From assembly GCF_020639365.1 (NCBI RefSeq), contig NZ_JAINUL010000001.1, positions 3,113,223-3,177,222 on the forward strand: a stretch of 64,000 bases of DNA. Direction: 5' to 3'. The DNA comes from Streptomyces flavotricini. Lineage in GTDB: Bacteria > Actinomycetota > Actinomycetes > Streptomycetales > Streptomycetaceae. Shown in pieces: positions 28,359-35,468 of the stretch. Positions within the stretch are counted from its first letter, which is position 1, and every line of letters starts with the position of its first letter. The translations under genes and the position numbers were made by a program. Under the pieces are notes generated by a model. That model ran no database searches. It was not told the origin of the DNA and worked only from the letters and a program-made list of their open reading frames with translations.

Positions 28359-28895
28359 ATGTCGCTGCCGCACGCCATCCTCACCGCCCTGATGGAGAAG
28401 CCCTCGTCGGGGCTGGAGCTGACGCGGCGGTTCGACCGGTCGATCGGGTACTTCTGGTCCGCGACGCATCAGCAGATCTACCGCGAGCTCGGTCGGCTGG
28501 AGGAGGCCGGGCTGATCCGGGCGCTGCCCAGCGAGGTGCCCGTACGGGGGCAGAAGAAGCAGTACGAGGTGCTGGACGCGGGCAGCGCGGAGCTCGCGCG
28601 ATGGGTCGGCGAGAGCCAGGATCCGAAGGCCATCCGGGATCCGCTGCTGCTGCGGATCCGGGCCGCTGCCGTGGTCGGGCCGCACGGGCTGGCCGCGGAG
28701 CTGCGGCGCCATCTGGAGCTGCACCGGCGGCAGCTGGCGGTCTACGAGGCCATCGAGGAGCGGGACTTCCCGCCGGGGCGGGACTCCGACGAGGACCGGC
28801 TGCGCCGGCTCGTGCTGCACGGCGGCACCGGCCTGGAGACGTTCTGGCTGCGCTGGCTGGAGGAGGCCCTGGCCGAGGTCGAGGACATGACCTGA
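28359..28895 (+). CDS. PadR family transcriptional regulator
   Basis: The protein has 178 residues. The N-terminal winged helix (about 1-80) carries HAILTALMEKPSSGLELTRRF, YFWSATHQQIYRELGRLEEAGLI and the wing RGQKKQYEVLDAG. The C-terminal helices form the PadR dimer and ligand part (subfamily 2). It represses target genes in response to small molecules; the target is unknown since no effector gene is adjacent. GGATGGCGG precedes the ATG. Confidence 0.92.
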   Translation: MSLPHAILTALMEKPSSGLELTRRFDRSIGYFWSATHQQIYRELGRLEEAGLIRALPSEVPVRGQKKQYEVLDAGSAELARWVGESQDPKAIRDPLLLRIRAAAVVGPHGLAAELRRHLELHRRQLAVYEAIEERDFPPGRDSDEDRLRRLVLHGGTGLETFWLRWLEEALAEVEDMT

Positions 28896-28921
28896 TCCGC
28901 CGCGGCGGGCCGGCAGCGCGA

Positions 28922-28960
28922 AGCCCCCGCGCCGCCCGGCAGGGGGGCGGTGCGGGGGCT
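28922..28960. terminator. Bidirectional hairpin between padR-like and EF-hand genes
   Basis: An outer 9-bp stem AGCCCCCGC / GCGGGGGCT and an inner CCGCCC / GGGCGG stem separated by one mismatch, between two convergent genes. Confidence 0.65.
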
Positions 28961-28974
28961 CTCAAGGGCTGGCT

Positions 28975-29187
28975 CTACTTGTTCAGGGCGGCCCAGAACT
29001 CGTCGAAGCTCATGCGGCCGTCGCCGTTCGCGTCCTTGGCGGCGATCACGGCGTCCGCGACGGAGCCGGTGACGAACGCGTCGCCCATCGCCTTCATGGC
29101 CGCGCTGTACTCGTCCGCCGTGACGAAGCCGTCACCGTCCGCGTCGAACTTGCCGAACGTCGCCCGCGCGCTCTCGATGTCAGCCAC
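28975..29187 (-). CDS. EF-hand calcium-binding protein (two EF-hands)
   Basis: The protein has 70 residues. Two canonical 12-residue loops are present, DADGDGFVTADE and DANGDGRMSFDE, each with Asp at position 1 and Glu at 12, flanked by helices. It has no signal peptide, so it is a cytoplasmic Ca2+ sensor or buffer of the calmodulin-like type found in streptomycetes. The start is a GTG at 29187 with GGGGTGGAT-type Shine-Dalgarno. No partner is evident; the upstream gene on the same strand ends 80 bases away. Confidence 0.93.
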   Translation of the reverse strand: MADIESARATFGKFDADGDGFVTADEYSAAMKAMGDAFVTGSVADAVIAAKDANGDGRMSFDEFWAALNK

Positions 29188-29266
29188 TGGGATCCACCCC
29201 TTCTCGGTGCTTGTTGACCGGCCAAGGGTAGCTGCACTCCCGCCCCGCTCCGTCCCGGGGCCGCGG

Positions 29267-30463
29267 CTAGCGGAAGATCCCCGTGTGGCCGAGCGAGTAG
29301 CGGCCCGGCTGGGGGTAGACGGCCAGGCCGTGGGGGCCGCCGCCCACCGGGATCTTGGCGAGCTGCCGCCCGGTCGTGGTGTCGATCGCGTAGACCTCGG
29401 AGTTGTAGCGTCCCGACAGCCACAGCACCTTGCCGTCGGCGGAGACGCCGCCCATGTCCGGGCTGCCGCCGTCCGGCAGCTCCCACTTCTTCGTGAGCTT
29501 GTTCTGCTTGAAGTCGAAGACGGAGATGCTGCCCTCGCCCCGGTTGGAGACGTACATCTCCCTGGAGTCGCGGCTCACGTACAGGCCGTGCGTGCCCTTC
29601 CCGGTGGGCAGCAGCTTGGGGATGTCGAACTTGTCCCCGCTGAGCACCCACATGCCGTCCGCCATCATGTCGGCGACGTAGAAGGTCTTCCCGTCCGGGG
29701 AGACCTTGACGTCCTGCGGCATCGCTCCCTCGAACGGCAGCTTCTGCTGGCCGACGACCTCCATCTTCTCGGTGTCGACCTTGAGCAGCTCGCCGGAGAA
29801 CTCGCAGCTCACGATGAAGTACCGGCCGTCGGCGGAGAAGTCCGCGTGGTTGACCCCGAAGCAGGTCACCGGGACCGTCTTCACCCTGTTCATCGTGTGC
29901 GGGTCGCGGAAGACCAGCTCGCGGTCCATGGAGGCCATCACGATGGCGTACTTGCCGTTCGGCGTGAAGTACAGGTTGTACGGGTCGTGCACCTCGACCG
30001 GCTCGCCCGCCTCGCCCGTGGCCGGGTTGATCGGGGTGAGCGTGTGACCGCGGTTGTTGTTGACCCACAGGGTCTTCAGGTCCCAGGAGGGGACGACGTG
30101 CTGGGGCTGGATCCCGACGGGGATGGTGTCGATGACCTTGTAGGTCTTCGGGTCGATGACGGACACCGTGTTGGAGGTGGTGTTCGGTACGTAGACCCGT
30201 GACGGGAAGTCCTTGACCAGCGGCGAGAGGTTGTTCGGCCGGTCGGCCGCGTACACGTCCTTCGGGTCGAGGAGCGGCGGCATGCCGGCCAGGCCGGGCG
30301 GTACGGCCGGGACGGCCTTGACGGGCGCGGGCTGCCGGGCCGCGGCCGCGGAGCCGAGCGCCTCGGCGGGCTCCTTGTCGGCCGATCCGCAGCCGGCCAG
30401 GGCGGCGAGGACCAGACCGGCCAGCAGCACGGTGGCCTTCCGGGGAAGGCGGGTGGTCGTCAT
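29267..30463 (-). CDS. YVTN/YncE-type beta-propeller lipoprotein
   Basis: The protein has 398 residues. The signal ends in a lipobox (LAALAGC), lipid-anchoring the protein outside the membrane, and is followed by a Pro/Ala linker. From about residue 85 there are seven-bladed-propeller repeats: VYVPNTTSNTVSVIDPKTYK, VNNNRGHTLTPINPATGEA, FIVSCEFSGELLKVDTEKME, FYVADMMADGMWVL, MYVSNRGEGSISVFDF and EVYAIDTTTGRQLAKIPVGG. The role is unknown. Its ATG overlaps the stop of the NodB-type lipoprotein gene (TCATGA on the plus strand), so the two are translationally coupled and probably act together at the envelope. Confidence 0.88.
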   Translation of the reverse strand: MTTTRLPRKATVLLAGLVLAALAGCGSADKEPAEALGSAAAARQPAPVKAVPAVPPGLAGMPPLLDPKDVYAADRPNNLSPLVKDFPSRVYVPNTTSNTVSVIDPKTYKVIDTIPVGIQPQHVVPSWDLKTLWVNNNRGHTLTPINPATGEAGEPVEVHDPYNLYFTPNGKYAIVMASMDRELVFRDPHTMNRVKTVPVTCFGVNHADFSADGRYFIVSCEFSGELLKVDTEKMEVVGQQKLPFEGAMPQDVKVSPDGKTFYVADMMADGMWVLSGDKFDIPKLLPTGKGTHGLYVSRDSREMYVSNRGEGSISVFDFKQNKLTKKWELPDGGSPDMGGVSADGKVLWLSGRYNSEVYAIDTTTGRQLAKIPVGGGPHGLAVYPQPGRYSLGHTGIFR

Positions 30464-31239
30464 GAGGTCAGCAGCTCCGTGGTGGTCACCGCGCGCAGCT
30501 TGCGGCGCGCGAGTTCTTCGAGGAGGGGCGGCATCGCGTCGACCGTGTCCGCGTAGCCGAAGTGCAGGCTCACCACCGATCCGCCGTGGATCGTCCCGGT
30601 GACGGTGCGGATGACGGCCGCGGCGCCGGGCGAGGTGAAGTCGAGTGAATCCACGTCGTACGAGAGGACGTGCGGGTAGCCCGCCCGCCGGGCCAGCTCC
30701 TTGACGAGCGGGGTGGCGTACTGGGTCTGGGAGGGCCGGAACCAGGTGCCGATGGAGCCGGTGAGCCGCTTCAGCCGCTGGGCGCAGCCGGTGATCTCGG
30801 CGTAGGCCTCCGCCTCGGGCATGTCGTTGATCGCGAGGTGGCGCTGGGTGTGGTTGCCGAGCTCGTGGCCGCCGTCCAGGATCCGGCGGGCCATGTCCGG
30901 GTGGGCGTCGAGCCAGCTGCCGATCGCCAGTACGGTGACCCGCGCGCCCGCCCTTTCGGCCTCGGCCAGCACGGCCCGGGCGATGGAGGGGTCCCCGTTG
31001 CCGTGGAAGGTGAGGGCGACCCGGGGGCGGTCGCGCGGACCGTGCGCGATCTCGACGGGCTGGCCGGGGAACCGGCGCGGGGCGGCCGCGGCCCGGACGG
31101 GGGCGGGCTTCGCCGAGGCCGCCTCGGCCGGCGGGCCGGGGGGCGTACGGGCGTCCGTGCCGCAGGCGGCGGTGAGGACGCCGGCGGCGGCCGCGGCCCC
31201 GGCGCGGAGGGCGGATCGGCGGTCCGGGTAGCAGAGCAC
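30460..31239 (-). CDS. NodB-type polysaccharide deacetylase-like lipoprotein with altered motif 1
   Basis: The protein has 259 residues and a lipobox (VLTAAC, Cys about 26). The NodB-like barrel retains HTQRH (motif 2; H130 and H134), a WFRPSQTQ motif 3, DVDSLDF and VVSLHFGYAD. Motif 1, normally TFDDGP, reads LTFHGNGD (H79, G80), so the catalytic Asp and the metal-ligand Asp are missing from their usual places; D83 might substitute. It may be a deacetylase with an altered metal site or a non-catalytic sugar-binding relative. The start is a GTG at 31239. It is coupled to the YVTN lipoprotein. Confidence 0.82.
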   Translation of the reverse strand: MLCYPDRRSALRAGAAAAAGVLTAACGTDARTPPGPPAEAASAKPAPVRAAAAPRRFPGQPVEIAHGPRDRPRVALTFHGNGDPSIARAVLAEAERAGARVTVLAIGSWLDAHPDMARRILDGGHELGNHTQRHLAINDMPEAEAYAEITGCAQRLKRLTGSIGTWFRPSQTQYATPLVKELARRAGYPHVLSYDVDSLDFTSPGAAAVIRTVTGTIHGGSVVSLHFGYADTVDAMPPLLEELARRKLRAVTTTELLTS

Positions 31240-31666
31240 CTGCCCATTTAAGGGGCGGATGCCGCAGAAGATAACGATTGACCCATTTCGGGACGTTCGT
31301 CGGAGTGCACCCGGACGAGGGGGTGTCCGGTATTCGATCAATGAATCACACGGAGCGGTGGATAGTTATTCATCGATTGCGAGGTGAGTGGCCCACCTCA
31401 CCTAGGATTTAGCCCGAAACTCTGATTATTTGCACACTTATGTCCAGGTTGGGACTTTTGGCGTTTGGTCGCCCGTCTGCCATAGTCGGAATCACGACTT
31501 CCCCATTGACCCGAGCGAAGTCGCCACGCCGAGGATCACACCCCCTTCGATCCTCGGCGCACCCATGAAGCCCCCACGACGCCCCATCACGGCGACCGGG
31601 GGCTTCAGGCATTTCCGGGGGCGGCTGCCCGCGGACGCCCCGTACGGGACGGTCGACGGTCGACGT
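31240..31666. promoter_or_regulatory. Long AT-richer intergenic region with inverted repeat and two hairpins
   Basis: About 430 bases. The right side holds two terminator-like hairpins for the minus-strand ATPase gene: an 11-bp stem at 31527-31559 (CGCCGAGGATC and complement) and GAAGCCCCC / GGGGGCTTC at 31567-31606. The middle (31250-31500) is the lowest-GC stretch of the window and includes an imperfect inverted repeat, AGGTGAGTGGCCCACCTCACCT, at 31382-31403 about 145 bases upstream of the deacetylase start. No gene is supported. Confidence 0.5.
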
Positions 31667-31673
31667 TCGGCGG

Positions 31674-32177
31674 TCAGCGGTCCGCGACCCGCATCTCGAA
31701 CCAGGTGATCTTGCCCCGCGGCAGCAGGTCGGCGCCCCAGCGGTCGGAGAGCTTGTCGACGAGGAAGAGGCCCCGCCCGGTGGTGTCCAGCTCGTGCACC
31801 GGCATCAGGCAGGGCAGCCCGCGGGAGGGGTCGCGCACCTCGACCCGGATCCAGCCGCGCCTTCGGTGCATCCGTAAGCCGAACGACCGGGCCCCGGTGT
31901 GCCGCACCGCGTTGCCGACGAGCTCGGAGACCAGCAGGACGGTGTGCTCGGCCACCTGCGGGGAGAACCCCCAGAAGCGGATCACCACGTACTGGGCGAG
32001 CCGGCGGGCCTCCCTCGCCGACTCCGGCATGGACGGCAGGATCACGTCCCCCTCGGCCGGATTACCGTACAACTCCAGCGCCTTGAGGCCCTGTTCGTCC
32101 TCAAGAGCCGCCGTCAGCCGTACGGCGGAAGCGTTGCTGCGCTGCCGCGACTGTTCCACACCCTCCAGGCCCGCCAT
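31674..32177 (-). CDS. Anti-sigma-factor-like ATP-binding protein (HATPase_c_2 / SpoIIAB-RsbW type)
   Basis: The protein has 167 residues. The GHKL ATPase fold is visible: N-box VSELVGNAVRHTGA, G1 box VEVRDPSRGLP and G2 box ELDTTGRGLFLVDKLSDRWG, ending ITWFEMRVADR. Streptomyces carry many such proteins; some are kinases of anti-anti-sigma factors, but no partner gene is adjacent. ATG 32177 (MAGLEGVEQ) is chosen because a longer start at 32231 would fall inside a hairpin. Confidence 0.87.
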   Translation of the reverse strand: MAGLEGVEQSRQRSNASAVRLTAALEDEQGLKALELYGNPAEGDVILPSMPESAREARRLAQYVVIRFWGFSPQVAEHTVLLVSELVGNAVRHTGARSFGLRMHRRRGWIRVEVRDPSRGLPCLMPVHELDTTGRGLFLVDKLSDRWGADLLPRGKITWFEMRVADR

Positions 32178-32226
32178 GAACCCATCATGGACGGCCGATG
32201 CGCCCACCCGGGCCGTTCCGCAGGAA

Positions 32227-32262
32227 AACACCCCCCGGAATCATGGATTCCAAGGGGGTGTT
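32227..32262 (-). terminator. Hairpin with T-tract downstream of the enoyl-CoA hydratase gene
   Basis: On the minus strand a 9-bp plus 6-bp stem (AACACCCCC and GGAATC with complements, small internal loop) is followed directly by TTTTCC. It is 158 bases past the hydratase stop and just before the ATPase gene. This is one of few hairpins here with a T-run. Between it and the hydratase is a pair of palindromes, CCTTAAGG at 32361 and 32372. Confidence 0.65.
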
Positions 32263-32420
32263 CCGTCATATGCGCGGGGCAACCGGAGAGCCGTGGGACC
32301 ACCCTGATCTGCGGTGACCCACCGCTCCCGGAAGATCACCCGGAGTGGATCTCCACCATCCCTTAAGGCTGCCTTAAGGCCTGGCTAATCCACCCCTAGG
32401 GAGGACCAACGGCTTTCCGG

Positions 32421-33188
32421 CTAGACGAACTTCGCCTTGCCCGGACCCTCCTCGACGAAGCTGCGCATGCCGCGCTCGCGGTCCTCCGTGGCGAACAGGC
32501 CCGCGAACCAGTTGCGTTCGATGGTCAGCCCGGTGTCGATGTCCGCCTCCAGGCCCGCGTCCACGCACTCCTTCGCGGCGCGCAGCGCGATCGCCGGGCC
32601 CTGGGCCAGCTTGGCGGCCCAGGCGTGCGCCTGCTCGTACACCTCGGCGGCGGGCACGACCCGGTCCACGAGGCCGAGGGCCAGCGCCTCGTCGGCCTTG
32701 ACCATGCGGCCGGTGAAGATGAGGTCCTTGGCCTTGGACGGGCCGATCAGCCGGGACAGCCGCTGGGTGCCGCCGGCCCCCGGGATCAGGCCCAGCAGGA
32801 TCTCGGGCTGGCCGAGCTTCGCGTTGTCGGCGGCGATCCGGTAGTCGGCGCACAGCGCGAGCTCGCAACCGCCGCCGAGGGCGTATCCGGTGACGGCGGC
32901 GACGACCGGCTTGGGGATCCGCGCGACGGCGGTGAACGCGTCCTGGAGCGCGCGGGACCGCGCGACCATCGCCGCGTGGTCCATCGTCTGCATCTCCTTG
33001 ATGTCCGCGCCGGCCGCGAACACCTTCTCGCCACCGTAGATGATCACCGCGCGCACGTCGGCCCGGTCGGTGGCCTCCACCGCGAGCTCGCGCAGCCGGT
33101 CCTGGGTGGCGATGTCCAGGGCGTTCATGGGCGGGCGGTCCAGGCGGAGGGTGCCGACGCCTTCGGAGACTTCGAGAGAGAGGGTCAT
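32421..33188 (-). CDS. Enoyl-CoA hydratase/isomerase family protein
   Basis: A 255-residue crotonase-fold protein. The oxyanion-hole segments are FAAGADIKEM and VTGYALGGGCELALCADYR. The catalytic glutamates of true hydratases are present in the expected positions (GQPEILLGLIPGAGGTQRL contains both acidic and Gly-rich parts). It probably hydrates trans-2-enoyl-CoA in fatty acid breakdown. ATG 33188 (MTLSLEVSEGVGTLRLDRPP) is chosen because the crotonase fold begins there. It stands alone, with no other beta-oxidation gene adjacent. Confidence 0.92.
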   Translation of the reverse strand: MTLSLEVSEGVGTLRLDRPPMNALDIATQDRLRELAVEATDRADVRAVIIYGGEKVFAAGADIKEMQTMDHAAMVARSRALQDAFTAVARIPKPVVAAVTGYALGGGCELALCADYRIAADNAKLGQPEILLGLIPGAGGTQRLSRLIGPSKAKDLIFTGRMVKADEALALGLVDRVVPAAEVYEQAHAWAAKLAQGPAIALRAAKECVDAGLEADIDTGLTIERNWFAGLFATEDRERGMRSFVEEGPGKAKFV

Positions 33189-33217
33189 ACGCGAAAGGTT
33201 AGCGGCGGTTAACGGCA

Positions 33218-33254
33218 AGTGGCCCGGTGCCGTGGGTCACAGCACCGGGCCACT
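33218..33254 (-). terminator. Hairpin after the first L,D-transpeptidase gene
   Basis: A perfect 13-bp stem (AGTGGCCCGGTGC and complement) with an 11-base loop, 21 bases after the stop at 33275. Confidence 0.75.
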
Positions 33255-33274
33255 CGACTACGCGCGGGGGAGGA

Positions 33275-34504
33275 CTACTTGATCCACTCCGCCCAGTCCA
33301 TGTTCCAGCCGTTGAGGCCGTTGTCCGGGGCGATCTGCTTGTCCTTGGAGTTCTTCACGATGACGACGTCGCCGATCAGCGACTCGTCGAAGAACCACGC
33401 GGCGGGCTGCTTGGAGTCGCCCGCACCGCGGACGTCCTTGAGGCCCACGCAGCCGTGGCTGACGTTCTCGGAGCCGAACGTGCCGGCGGAGGCCCAGTAG
33501 TTGCCGTGGACGAAGGTGCCCGACTGCGACAGGCGCATGGCGTGCGGAACGTCCGAGATGTCGTACTCGCCGCCGAAGCCGACGGTCGCGCCGTTCATCC
33601 GGGTCACCTTGTACTTCTCGCTGATGACCATCTGCCCGTTGTACGTGGTCGTGGACGGGGCGCCCGCGGTGATCGGGAGGTCCTTGAGCACCTGGCCGTC
33701 ACGGACGACCTGCATCGTGTGCTCGCTCGCGTCGACCGTGGTGACCTGCGAGCGGCCGATGGTGAAGGTGACCGTACGGGTCTGCTTGCCGTAGACGCCG
33801 GGGCGGCCTTCGACTCCGTCGAGGGCGATCTTCACGGTGACCTTGGTGCCCGCGGCCCAGTACTTCTCGGGGCGGAAGTCGAGGCGGTCGTTGCCGAACC
33901 AGTGGCCCTCGACCGGGACGGACGGCTCGGCCGTCACCGTGATGGCCTTCTCGACGGCCTCGGTGTTGGTGATGCCGCGGGTGAAGTTGAACGAGACCGG
34001 CATGCCCACGCCGACGGTCTCGCCGTCCTCGGGCGTGTAGTGGCCGACGAAGGTGTTCGTCGGGGTGAGGGTGGTGAAGGTGGTGTCCTTGGCGGACTCG
34101 CGGCCGGCCTCGTCCTTGGCGACGGCGTGCACCTTGTACTCGGTGGCGGCGGCCAGGTTGCGGGCGGGCTCCCAGCTCGCGGCGTCCGCGGCGAGCTTGC
34201 CCTCGACGGCGTTGCCCTTGGTGTCGGCGACGGTCACCGTGGTGAGCTTGCCGCCGGTGGTGGTTATCTTCAGGATGCCGCTGGTGGCGACCTCCTTGGC
34301 GCCGTCGTCCGGCTTGACGCTGACGACCGCCTTGGACGCCTCGGTGCCGGTCTTGCCGCCTCCGCCGGCGCCGCTGTTGTCGCCGCCTCCCCCACCCGAG
34401 TTGCCGCCTCCGCTGCACGCGCTGGTGAGCAGCAGCGCCGCTCCGAGCAGGAGGGCCGGCAGGCCGGTGCGGCGGGCGCGGCCGCGTATCGGCTGCAGGT
34501 TCAC
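33275..34504 (-). CDS. L,D-transpeptidase lipoprotein with Ig-like domains (paralogue 1)
   Basis: The protein has 409 residues. The signal ends in a lipobox (LLTSAC), followed by a Gly/Ser/Asn-rich spacer. Two Ig-like beta domains span about 60-260 (VVSVKPDDGAKEVATSGILK and PVSFNFTRGITNTEAVEKAI). A YkuD catalytic domain follows, with MNGATVGFGGEYDISDVPHA and the active site HGNYWASAGTFGSENVSHGC. It should form 3-3 peptidoglycan crosslinks, or attach proteins to peptidoglycan, outside the membrane. The GTG at 34504 has GGGGAG at ideal spacing; ATG 34519 is an alternative. It is closely related to the paralogue at 37883-39112. Confidence 0.93.
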   Translation of the reverse strand: MNLQPIRGRARRTGLPALLLGAALLLTSACSGGGNSGGGGGDNSGAGGGGKTGTEASKAVVSVKPDDGAKEVATSGILKITTTGGKLTTVTVADTKGNAVEGKLAADAASWEPARNLAAATEYKVHAVAKDEAGRESAKDTTFTTLTPTNTFVGHYTPEDGETVGVGMPVSFNFTRGITNTEAVEKAITVTAEPSVPVEGHWFGNDRLDFRPEKYWAAGTKVTVKIALDGVEGRPGVYGKQTRTVTFTIGRSQVTTVDASEHTMQVVRDGQVLKDLPITAGAPSTTTYNGQMVISEKYKVTRMNGATVGFGGEYDISDVPHAMRLSQSGTFVHGNYWASAGTFGSENVSHGCVGLKDVRGAGDSKQPAAWFFDESLIGDVVIVKNSKDKQIAPDNGLNGWNMDWAEWIK

Positions 34505-34630
34505 TCTTCTTCTCCCCATGTCCCCCGCGCGCGGACTGTCGCGCGCATGTCGACAGGAAATCACACGGGGGGATCACGAAGAGAAACGGTCTTGTCACCG
34601 TTCCGTCCCAAGCGGGGGGAACGGGGGGCG

Positions 34631-35280
34631 TCAGTCCTCCGTACCGGGTTTGGTGCCCCAGACGTAGACGGCGTCGCCCTCGTCCAACAGGTTCCACAGC
34701 CGTTCGGCGTCCGCCACCGAGAGGTTGACGCAGCCGGCCGAGCCGCCGTGCGCGTAGAGGTCGCCGGGGCGGCCGTGCAGGGCCTGGCCGCCGTCGAAGA
34801 ACTGGGCGTACGGCATGGGGGCGTTGTCGTACAGGGTGGACTCGTGGTCCTTGCTGCGCCAGTAGATCTCGTGCCAGCCGGGGCGGGTCTCCTGGTCGTC
34901 CCTGCCGGTGCGGACGGGCACGGGCGGGAACACCACGACGCTGCCGCGCTGCACCCACAACAGCTGCCGGTCGAGGTCCACGCAGGTCACCCGGCTCGTG
35001 CGGACGGGGCAGGCGCCGTCTGCGTTGGGACGGGCCCGGGCGGCCACGGCGACCATCGTGCGGTAAGTGGCGAGGCCGGGATAACCGTCGGCGGGGGTGA
35101 TGCCGTTGGCGCTCTGGAAGGCGCGGACGGCCGCGCAGTCGGCCGGGGACTGCGTCCCGTCGACGGGGCGCCCGAGGTGGGCCTCGAGCTCGCGCTGGTA
35201 GGGCCCGGTGCCGGCCGTACAGGCGGGCTCGGGGGCGGCCGCCCCGCGGGCGGCGGCCGGGGCCGGCGCGGCGAGCCTCG
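34631..35280 (-). pseudogene. L,D-transpeptidase with peptidoglycan-binding domain, 5' end missing
   Basis: The reading frame carries a PG_binding_1-like domain (YQRELEAHLGRPVDGTQSPA, AVRAFQSANGITPADGYPG) and then a YkuD catalytic domain with FDGGQALHGRPGDLYAHGGS and AGCVNLSVADAERLWNLL, ending at a normal stop. Upstream of the mature domain ([20 protein letters not shown]) there is no signal peptide, no ATG/GTG/TTG start and soon an in-frame TGA. The only ATG (35056) would delete the peptidoglycan-binding domain. Sequence on the other side of 35280 looks like a fragment of a different gene on the opposite strand. The gene is therefore probably truncated by a deletion, insertion scar or assembly join. 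Confidence 0.75.
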
Positions 35281-35396
35281 GACGCCAAGGCCGCGCTGGA
35301 GCTCTTCATCGAGGTCGCCAAGGAGCTCAAGGCCGCGGGCAAGCTGCCGGACTTCTCCGCCTGGGCCGCCGGGGCCCAGCTAACCCGGACCGGAGC
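35281..35396 (+). pseudogene. C-terminal fragment of an unidentified helical protein
   Basis: From base 35281 the plus strand reads DAKAALELFIEVAKELKAAG then KLPDFSAWAAGAQ, with strong Streptomyces codon bias and amphipathic helix character, and then loses coding character. It has no start, and its left edge coincides with the 5' truncation of the opposite-strand transpeptidase. I do not recognise the family. It is best read as one side of a junction between two broken genes. Confidence 0.45.
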
Positions 35397-35468
35397 CGGG
35401 GGGCCCGCGCGGGTGCGCCGGTGGGGTGAGCGGGTCACCTCACCGGCGCATCGGCGGGGGCGGATCGA

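Noticed and set aside
31409..31708. Short open frames in the AT-richer region before the anti-sigma-type gene
   Set aside because: No ribosome site, no codon bias, and they run through two clear terminator hairpins.
32178..32231. Longer start (GTG 32231) for the anti-sigma-type ATPase
   Set aside because: It lies inside the terminator hairpin that follows the enoyl-CoA hydratase gene. ATG 32177 matches the conserved family start.
34631..35056. A complete small L,D-transpeptidase starting at the ATG at 35056
   Set aside because: The same frame upstream encodes a clear peptidoglycan-binding domain, and this start would give a catalytic domain with no signal peptide. A truncated longer gene explains the data better.
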